This document shows, piece after piece, positions 55,432 to 64,000 of a stretch of 64,000 bases of DNA (position 1 is the first letter of the stretch; every line of letters begins with the position of its first letter). The DNA lies in assembly GCA_025200525.1 (NCBI GenBank), contig CM045760.1:47387932-47451931 (forward strand), written 5' to 3'. The position numbers were made by a program, and so were the translations under genes. The notes below the pieces were generated by a model. The model did no database searches. It had not been told where the DNA came from and was given only the letters and a program-made list of their open reading frames with translations. This DNA comes from Camellia lanceoleosa. Lineage: Eukaryota; Streptophyta; Magnoliopsida; Ericales; Theaceae.

Positions 55432-58400
55432 TCAGAAGGTTAACCGCCTGTGGGCAGTGCCTGGCGCATTTTTGGATGTGGTGTTTGGCACGCATTTTTG
55501 AGCATTTGTTAATGTTAGTTTTGTAAATTCTGACTTGGGTGTCGAGTCAGTCTTTTGTTTTGTTTTGAGTCTGTCTTATTGTCTTGAGTCAGTCCTTTTG
55601 CTTACAGGGTCTGTCTTGTTGTAATGAATCAGTCCCTCTTGTATAGAATACCAGGCGATTCCGGGGTTGTTGCCTCAAACACCGTTTTGTAATTATCCTT
55701 TTGCTTTTCCTTTTAAGTCTGTCTCGGTTGAGGAGCCAGTCATAATCAGGGCATCTGAATGAAACAGCTGTGGCTATCACGTTCCGTACTTGTTGCTATT
55801 TGAGTCAGTCGTGCCAGAGGATGTGAATGGAACGACAGTGCATACCACCTACTCTCTTGTGCCTTAAACATCGTTGTAATGACCTAAGCTTTTCATAAAA
55901 CCCCTTTTCGAACACTGCGGTGATGAAAACAAAGAGGAAGTAATTCCTCGGGTTTTGTAAAATTTTGATCATTTTGAGGGAAAGGGAGGCATGCTAAGCT
56001 TTTAATAAATGAAATCATGCTTGTCTGCATGAGTACTGAGAAGGATCCTGGTTTGATCTAGACTGGTTCCGCACTATCTTCAGCACGAGCGATTTTTCGC
56101 TTTCTTAAAAACTTTCAAAAACAAAATGTTTCGCGCAGTCTTGCGAAGACCTGTGTGGAATCGCTCTTGAGATTGTGCAGCCCAGGATCGCTCTCAGCCT
56201 CAAGATTCAATTTATCTGTTGCAAACTGGAATCCGTTCAAAACATTCAGTGCCATGAAACGCCTGTGTGGCCCATTTCGAGGCAGCCCTCGAGCAAGAGG
56301 CGTCAAAGTCAGATCAAGGAGATCAGATCCCACCAAGCAAGGCTCGTGAAGCAACCGTGATGGACTTTTCTGCAAATCAACACAACAGTCATTCTCCTGG
56401 ATACAGAAAGGCCTCAATCTCAAAACCATTTGGCATGGGCTTGCTACACTTTTACCCTTTGAGAGGCTCGCTGGGCCGAAAACCCGGAAGGCGGCCCAGG
56501 CAAAAGTTAGAGCAAAGAAAAAGAAAAGAAAAAAGAAAAGAAAAAAGAAAAATACGAAGATGCAAAAAAAAAAAAAAGAAAAGAAAAGAACAAAGAATAG
56601 CAAAAGAAAAGAAAGAAAAGAAATGAAAATGCAAAAGAAAAGAAAAAGAAAGAAAAAGAAAAACATAGCTCCCAAGGTCGAAAACCGCATTGGGCACCTT
56701 GGCAAAAGTTAGAGCCTAAGCGTGAAGGTTAAAATACCCGAGTGTACCTTAACCGGAACTACGTGAGGCTTGATTCCCATGTTTGGGATACGTAGGCAAC
56801 TTCATCCTGAAGTCCAGCCCCCAATGCTTCCATAGCGTCTCAGTCCATGTCATGGTTTTGATCACTTTTGCCTCCTCCGAATCCAATGTCTCGATTGCAG
56901 CAACCTGGAATTACGTGACCAACTTCATCTTGAAGTCCAACCACCAATACCTTCCAGGTGACTATGTCCATATATTGATTCAAACCGTCTTCGTCTCCTC
57001 CGCGTCCGAAGGTCCGATCGTCATCAACGAGGACTTGCTTACAGAATGCCGCGGCATCATCTAAACAAGGGGCAACTTTCCGTTGCCATACAGTGCCATA
57101 AGTTGCCCTGAGTTACCATTCAAACCAGGGGCAACTTTCCGTTGCCTTATCCCCCTTTAAGCCAGCAGCAATTTTCCATTGCCTCCGATCCGAGGTTGCA
57201 TATCTCGAGGGTAAGTACCGTGCTCGTTTGAGCAGCATTTGTTTTGCAAAAATAGTTTTTGAAAATTTTCACTGAGGTTGACTTATTTTCTCGAAAACTA
57301 TTTCATTTTTTAAAATTAGACCATGTTTGGACCCAAAAAGGAGAATTTTCAGTGGTCACAGCCTGATTTGCATGATCTTCAAATCAAAAAATCGAATAAG
57401 TGTGTTAATCCAACTCTCATTTTGATCAAAACTATTTTAGAAAACAAAAAAATGGTCAAAGTAACGAACTAGGGGCACAATTGAGTCAGGTCTTCTGTCT
57501 TTCCCCCGTTAACATACTTGCCAAGAGGGCGCTCTATTCACCAGAAGGAATAGCCGTGAGCTAACAGTGTTAGGCGTGAACCCACAACCTCTCGTTTACC
57601 TATCAACCACTCTGGGGAGGGATGAAAAATGAGAGAATAAAGAATAGAGAGGAGTAAGTTGAGAGAAAAGTAAGAAAAGGGTTTTGAGAGAAAAACCGAG
57701 CCTGAGGGCCGAGTGATGTGAGTATCACAAATCAGACAGGGTGGGAAATTATACCCGGAGGAATTGGCTCCTCGAGATCTGAGGTCTTTTTGTAAACATG
57801 TCCGTGTGTCGTGTCTTTCGATTTGTTGGTCTCGATTTCGGGTTTGAGTCTTTTTCAAGCATGTGTTGTTATGATAGGTCACGTGCCTCTTGTTTCTTTG
57901 TCTGAGTCTGTCTCGCTGTGTTCTGTGGTAGGCTCGATACCCCGGTTGAAAACCCTTCCTTATTTCAAACAAAAAATCGTTTGTGCTCAGAATGCTGTGC
58001 CATTCTCTACATTCATACGACGCAAGAGAAGAACAGAAAATTTGCGACATCCGAGTGTGTTTCAACTGCAACTGTGTTAGTTTTGTGATCCGTCTTGTCA
58101 GATTGGGTTATTTGTTCAGGGTTTGCTGTGTGCAGAATGAACCAAGTCTTTGTGTTATGAACGTATGCGAATCAATCCCGATGAGAGTATGGTTTGTATT
58201 ATTGTTTGAGTAGTGGTTTGTATGAGTTGTTTGCTATTGGTCGGTTGGTTATCCGATTATCATAGTGCAAGTGCTCAATTTACGAGTGTTCATTTTTCAG
58301 ACAACAGATCAATATCATTTACATTTGAGGTGTAATATGATGCAATACAGTGCAAGGTATGAAATATACACAAATGTAAACACTTTTTCAGACAAAAAGT

Positions 58401-58562
58401 TTGCTTCATTTCATATCATCTTTTCAAGTACATAGTTTGAAGGAAATAAAATTTGCTGCGACATTACAAAAAGTACCCTAACTACTAACCAAAAAGGAAA
58501 ATGCAAAAAGGAAAAGAAAAAAAACAGAAAATCAGATCAAATGTCAAAAAATGGCTCGGCCG
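55432..58562 (+). other. Noncoding spacer of internal C
   Basis: Colinear with the B spacer: GAGTCA motifs (55535-55810), purine tract with flanks (56463-56718), CTACGTA hairpin (56759-56795), GGGGCAAC hairpins (57068-57190). Lesion clusters occur near 58080-58200 and 58440-58620. Confidence 0.6.
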
Positions 58563-61500
58563 TCAATACATCTGGTCCTCTTCACGGACGAAGGTCGAGG
58601 CGTCATCAACAGGGGCACCACCAGGGGCATCGCCGCCTGAGCTCGAGTCCGAGCCATCACCGGTCTCCTCCCTCTCTCTCTCTGCCTCAGACTCGTTATC
58701 ATCCGGGCTGGAGCCCATTGCTCCCGACATGAGTGCGCCCTCCTCTGGTGCGGAGATATACTCTGCCATCCCGGGTAGAAATGAGAGGTCCAGTCGGAGC
58801 GCCACCCACCGGAGGAATCGGGAAGGAAGGCTGAAAAGCAAGAAAGGCGAATGCATCAGAATACTGTAAGCAGTGAATCAGTACAAAATACAGTGTATGA
58901 ATAAAGTGTGTGTATGCCGTGAGCAGTGAATCAGTGCAAAATAAAGTGTATGAGTACAGTGTATGTATACTGTGAGCAGTGAATCAGTGCAGAATACAGT
59001 GTGTGAGTACAGTGTATCAGATGCCGTGAGCAGTTTATCAGATATTGCGATTATGCATCAGATTATGTAAAGCAGTTTGTATGTGGTTTGAGGCTGTGGT
59101 CAGGAAGAACATACCAGAATGCTGTAGAGGGCTAGGAGGTCGAATGTCCGCTGTAGCGTCCCTATCATGGAGGCATTCATCTCCAATGACTGCCGGGTGT
59201 ACCCGGAAGATGCCTGCAAAAGTATCAGATGCATCAGTATTCTGTGGAATATCAAATAAACTGAAATGAAATGACTATACAAAAACGCAGTAACGCATAC
59301 CGGAGGCAAGTCGGGGACACCGACAAGCTCGTGATCAGCCGGTGGAGGAGCAAAGGGGATCTGGTAGGTCGCCCCATCCTGCCCTCGGAAAGTCAATGAA
59401 GCGGGCAGAACAGGCCAACCGGACCCCCGCCCTCGCTGAAATCCACCCTTGCCATGGACTCGAGCCCTCCTCAGCGCTCCCCCTCCAGCCCCTCCTGCTC
59501 CCGCTCCAGCCGCTGGTGCCGCAGGTCTCTCTCTCTTTGCTCGGTGGCCGCCGCTCAGAGGTCGCATGATGAAGGTCCGGACGTACTCCGAGTAGTCGCC
59601 CTCGCCTCTGAAGTCGTCTGCCTCCCAGCCAATGGTGTAGTCCGCCATCAGCTCAGCAGTGAACCTCTCAGTATCCCGCATGTGCTCAGGAGGGTGCACC
59701 GGGACTATCTGCTTCGGTAAACCCAAGGTCTGACGCAAGAAACGCTCACCCAGGTACCAAGCCCGACAGACCGGGCCCTCGAGCAGAATCCGATAATGTG
59801 AGGTCTCATCGGCACCGGCGAATCGATCCCGCATCATCGCTGGCAGTGGAGCCCACGGCCGCCAGGTGATCTGAAATTGAAATACAGTTTGTTACCTACT
59901 GATATTGCAAATATACAATGGAAAGACGAAGCTTAAATTAACTGCAAGTAAAACATACCTCGGCAGGGGTGATGGTGTCGAAGTAGTGGCGGAAGAAGCT
60001 GAATGTCTCCCGCGGCCTCCGAGTGCATCTCCCGTCAAAGCGGCGAAAAAGGGCGACGGAGGGTCTTTGCATCGAATGCAGAGCGAGCCTAGGAAAGTAG
60101 CCATGAACCCCACAACTGCAAGATAAATACTAGTGCATTTATCAGATAAAGCTGAATACAGAACAAAAGGCAAAAATAGCAAAGCCGTGTGTTGTGCAGT
60201 GTATTGTGCGAGTGTCTGATGTGGCGATATCTGACAAGTGTAAAGCAGAGTATGTGTGTGCCGTGTGTATGCAGTATCTGACAATTGGCGGACTACGATT
60301 GTGTGCGGTGTCGAGTACGTAAAATATAGAATGAAATGAAAGCGAGAAAAAATGTACCTCCCAAACACGCTAGTAACCCCGAAACAGCTGTCATTGCGGC
60401 GAAGCTCATATACCCATAAAAGTGGCGAGCGGCGCCACCCGATCATAATGTAATATGTCACAGCGTCCACAGTCTGTTGAGAAAGCGAGAAACCTTGTGT
60501 TCGCCCGGTCGGCGAAGATGGTCATCCCAAACAGGAATATAAGGAAGCCGCGTGCGTATCTCTCCACGGCCTCTGGGGTCATCGGGGCTGCATCGACGAG
60601 GAGGGCCTGGACCCGGAACTACACCTCGAACCAGGAGTATCGAACGAAGCCGGGACGCGCGAGAGGCGGTGCCGCGCCAAGCAAGTAGACCTGAGCCGCG
60701 GTCCACTCATCCATATCAATGTCAAAGGGGATCGGATCACCCCCTACCCCGATGCTGGTGAGCATCGAGAAATGTAAGGGGTCATCGTCATGTCCCCGGT
60801 CGCAGACAAATGAAACGAATCGGTGGTGTCCCACCACCTCTCCACCAAAGTGGCAAGGAGAGGTCTGCAAGTTGTAAGCCGGGAGAGTCCCTGAGAATCG
60901 CCAAAAGCGGCACAGTCCCTGTCTGACGAGCGTGTCGGGAAGCTCGGCGTACCACTCGCGTGCGACAGTGTTCCCATACCCGCGCTTGGTATGGGAGACT
61001 CCCTGTTTTCAAACAAATCATTGCGAAGTCATATAAAATGTCCAGCTTTGAGGTAACAGTAAATCAATGCAAATTTGGCATGCGTGCAAGTTTATCGATT
61101 CAAGCAGATCTGGTGCGGTGTGCTTCTGATGAACTACAACGTGTGATGTGTCAGCGTGTTTGAGTGGTTCGGGCAAATTTGGCATGCGTGCAAGTTTATC
61201 GAGTCAAGCAGATCTGGGGTGCGGTGTGCTTCTGATGAACTGGCGTGTGATGTGTCAGCGTGTTTGAGTAGTTCATTGCAAATTTGGCATGCGTGCAAGT
61301 TTATCGATTCAAAGCGGTCTGAAGTGCGGTGTGCTTTTAGTGAACTACAAGCGTGTGATGCGTCGGCGTGTTTGTGTGGCTCGGTGCAAATGTGGCATGC
61401 GTGCAAGTTTTCGGATGCAAGCAATTATCGGTGTCGGTGTTTGCGGTGAAATACGGTGTGTGCCGTGGTTTGAGTGGTTCGAGGCTAGTGCGGTGTGTGC

Positions 61501-61872
61501 GCGTGTGAGTCTTAAAGATGTCGATTCGCGAATCGTTTGTAATCAACTACAATATCTGATGTATCGATGTATCGGCACTAGCGATTAAAGCATGTCGATT
61601 ATGGCAATTGGCGGTTTAAAGCATCCTACATTGCGAAAGTAAAGCGAGAAAAAGGTTACCTCGGCGCCGGAGGATAGGTGGGAAACGAGCTCACGTGAGC
61701 TCGGGATCCAACGCCATGTCGAAGCTCTGGCTGGCGTAGTCCGTCGGGTGTGACGTGAATCGCCGGCGGTAGGTCGCCGAGTCGAGCAGGCGCTTCGCTC
61801 AAAGGGAGGAGCTTCGACCTCGGGATCCATCTCGTGATCAGGGAGTCCCCGTCTTGAATGTAAATCGGCCAT
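58563..61872 (-). pseudogene. PMD gene, copy C, six exons, antisense to its element
   Basis: Start codon 61872 (MAD, then damaged). Exon 1 about 61872-61660, exon 2 about 61010-60357, exon 3 about 60112-59958, exon 4 59870-59301 (190 codons, open, same as B), exon 5 59213-59115 (99 nt, as in A), exon 6 58830-58563. It shares with B the one-base loss in exon 2 before FSMLTSIGVGGDPIPFD, showing common descent. Exons 1 to 3 carry many extra small deletions not in B, most of them at CCGG, CAG or CTG. The exon 6 tail is acidic (SPDDNESEAEREREETGDGS) in one frame, parallel to the acidic tail of copy A. Confidence 0.8.
61070..61500. repeat. Minisatellite in PMD intron 1 (copy C)
   Basis: Counterpart of 45780-46240 with the same four units, each shortened by recurrent losses (for example ATCAGATT to ATCGATT). 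Confidence 0.8.
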
Positions 61873-62203
61873 GTCAAGAGATGAGAAAATGGTTGGAGAA
61901 TGAAAATCGAATTGAATCTGAAGAGTCAACCGAAAAGTCAACCCGGGAAGGTGAAAAATGGCGGAAAGGTCGGGATGGGAAAAAGGCGAAACTCGAGAGA
62001 AACTTCGAGGGAATGAGCCTCAAAAAGGCGGAAATGGCAAAGGATGTCTTTGAAATGAAATTTCAATCGGTCAAAAATGTTGAAACGCAATAAACTTCGC
62101 GAATCAAAGCGATATAACGGGTGTAAAAGCGAGAAAATGGAGTGATCAAGGAAGGAAAAGAACTCTAGAGAGAGAGTGTGATTTTTGAAAGGAGAAGTGA
62201 AAG

Positions 62204-62368
62204 AATAGGGTTTAGAAACCCTATTTTAAAAGACCGAGGTGAAAAGTCGAATCTGCGACTTCGACAACTTTTGCGGTCGACAAAATTTTGTGCGGCGGCG
62301 AATATTGTGCCGATGGAATTCTTTTCTAGCGGTGGATGGCGGTGGCCTCCTAACTTGACGGTGGTGTA
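62204..62368 (-). promoter_or_regulatory. Putative promoter of PMD gene copy C
   Basis: Same layout as copy B, but nearly every CCGG reads CGG. The AATAGGGTTT / AAACCCTATT palindrome (62204-62227) is intact. Confidence 0.5.
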
Positions 62369-62814
62369 CCCGCAGCCTTGTTTAGGCAATATGAGTGGTT
62401 TTTGGTCATCATAGCTCGAGAAAGTGCAAGAAAGTGCATCTCCGATGCTCAACCGGCTTCCGTTTTGACCTCGGACCGTGTCTTCTGTGCGTGGCACTCA
62501 AATTCATGCAATGTTGTATCCTTTTGTATCCTTTTGCCTTTTAAAAGATTTAAAAGTTGCCTCGCGTGCGTTGCATGCATTTATCACGTTGTCTGGTGCG
62601 TTGCGTCGCGTCGTCATGCACATCCCTCATGCATTGTCATGCATTTTATTACAAGCGTTGTCATGCATTGTCATGCACCTTAATACATATGTCACCTCGC
62701 ACATCATTCGTGTTGTCGTTGCCCCGCACATCATTTGTGTTGCCGTGCATCTCCTTGTTTTGCATTATCATGCATTTCAAAAGGAAAAACGTCGTTGTCG
62801 CGCATTCGAAATAC

Positions 62815-63170
62815 ACTTGCATTGTTTTATATTTAGGTGTGGCATCGTGTCACACTTGCATTATTTACATTTCGTGGCATCGTGTCACACTTGCATTATT
62901 TACATTTAAATGTGGCATCGTGTCACACTTGCATTATTTTACATTTAGGTGTGGCATCGTGTCACACTTGCATTGTTTTACATTTCTGTGGCATCGTGTC
63001 ACACTTGCATTGTTTTACATTTCTGTGGCATGCATGTCACACTTGCATTGTTTTATATTTCGTGTGGCATCGTGTCACACTTGCATTGTTTACATTTCGT
63101 GTGGCATGCTTGTCACACTTGCATTGTTCTGCATCTCCGTGTGACATCGTGTCACACTTGGCTGCATTGC
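62815..63170. repeat. 39-bp-type minisatellite of internal C
   Basis: Counterpart of 47583-47940. Most units read GTGTGGCATCGTGTCACAC instead of GTGTGGCATGCGTGTCACAC, so the period drops to about 36-38 bp. Confidence 0.9.
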
Positions 63171-64000
63171 ATCCTTTGAAGGCAGCGTGCCTCATTGGCG
63201 ACATTTTGCATCCTTTGAGGCACGCTACCTCATTGGCAGCATCTTGCATTCCTTTGAGGCACGCGTACCTCATTGGCAGCGTTTTGCATCCTTTGAGGCA
63301 CGCGTACCTTATTGGCAGCATTTTGCATCCTTTGAGGCACGCGTACCTCATTGGCATCACTTTACATCTCCGTGAGGCATGCGTACCTCACTTGCATCAT
63401 TTTTGCATCCTTTGAGGCACGGGTACCTCATTGCCATCATTTTACATCTCCGTGAGGCATCGTACCTCACTTGCATCATTTGCATCCTTTGAGGCAGCGT
63501 CGTCCGCAGCGTCGTCATTGGCATCATTTTACATCTCGTGAGGCATCGTACCTCACTTGCATCATTTGCATCCTTTGAGGCACGCGTACCTCATTGGCAT
63601 CATTTACATCTTCGTGAGGCATCGTACCTCACTTGCATCATTTTGCATCCTTTGAGGCACGCATACCTCATTTACATCATTTTACATCTCCGTGAGGCAT
63701 GCGTACCTCACTTGCATCTTTTTTGCATCCTTTGAGGCACGCGTACCTCATTTACATCATTTTACATCTCCGTGTGGCATGCGTGTCACACTTGGCTTCA
63801 TTTTGCATCCTTTGACGCACGCGTACCTCATTGGCTGCATTTTGCATTCCTTTGAGGCACGCGTACCTCATTGGCAGCGTCTTGCATTCCTTTGAGGCAC
63901 ACGTACCTCATTGGCAGCATTTTGCATCCTTTGAGGCACGCGTACCTCATTGGCATCATCTTGCATTCCTTTGAGGCATGCGTACCTCATTGGCAGCATC
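63171..64000. repeat. 39-41-bp minisatellite of internal C, cut by window end
   Basis: Counterpart of 47941-48785; becomes base-identical to B after about 63660. Confidence 0.95.

Larger units (their letters stand above)
34655..64000 (+). mobile_element. Head-to-tail array of two Ogre/Tat-like elements sharing an LTR: LTR1 - internal B - LTR2 - internal C (cut by window end)
   Basis: Same element type as A but on the plus strand. Corresponding points are offset by 15288 bp at the LTR starts. Internals B and C are almost identical apart from clusters of small lesions, whereas the first 2 kb of LTR1 and LTR2 differ by roughly 35 substitutions. That pattern fits unequal crossing-over between LTRs. 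The flanking target duplication (CTAGG on the left) cannot be checked because the right end lies outside the window. Confidence 0.8.

Noticed and set aside
56115..56705. 196-codon Phe-rich ORF in the C spacer
   Set aside because: Its centre is the complement of the purine tract, and the frame is not maintained in B or A.
34655..64000. Treating B and C as two independent insertions
   Set aside because: They share the same LTR in the middle, the same Gag stops and the same PMD frameshift, with no L2 or other flank between them; duplication by LTR recombination fits better.

Overview
The window looks like heterochromatic plant (angiosperm) nuclear DNA made almost entirely of LTR retrotransposon sequence. 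The evidence is long LTRs of about 3.7 kb bounded by TG/CA, an 18-nt primer-binding site, a polypurine tract, Ty3/gypsy-type Gag fragments, a plant mobile domain (PMD) gene, and large minisatellite arrays. There is no ordinary single-copy host gene, no rRNA or tRNA gene and no CRISPR array. The LTR start (TGTAGACACCCC), the PBS that I believe fits plant tRNA-Arg, the 5-bp target duplication and the hypervariable 3' untranslated repeats best fit the Tat/Ogre branch of Ty3/gypsy. I see no protease, reverse transcriptase, RNase H or integrase anywhere, so every copy appears non-autonomous.

Layout. Positions 1-1334 are part of a diverged minus-strand LTR. Its internal region (called L1) runs to about 9097 and holds a Gag pseudogene but no PMD gene. 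A second old minus-strand copy (L2) lies at about 9098-13242 and resumes at 32881-34654; its Gag gene is cut in two by a young minus-strand element, A (13243-32880, 19.6 kb, 5-bp target duplication GTACT/GTACC). Element A reads, on its own strand, LTR - PBS - small Gag-derived ORF - spacer - PMD gene in antisense - tandem repeats - PPT - LTR. From 34655 to the window end is a plus-strand head-to-tail array of the same kind of element, LTR1 - internal B - LTR2 - internal C (C is cut by the window edge), with a repeat period of about 15.29 kb.

The main point of interest is the cargo. Elements A, B and C have lost the Gag capsid-like core, keeping only a zinc-knuckle C-terminal module, and carry a six-exon PMD gene in antisense with its five introns intact. 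The PMD promoter shares a CCGGC/GCCGAC-rich module with the LTRs, where the module also occurs twice in opposite orientations. All three PMD copies carry frameshifts or stops, but some lesions are suspicious: paired copies differ in clustered, recurrent changes at CCGG and CAG/CTG sites that look more like consensus error at methylated cytosines than like mutation.

All coordinates are hand-derived. Exon joins rest on GT/AG signals plus agreement between copies. Family names rest on recognised motifs, not on searches.
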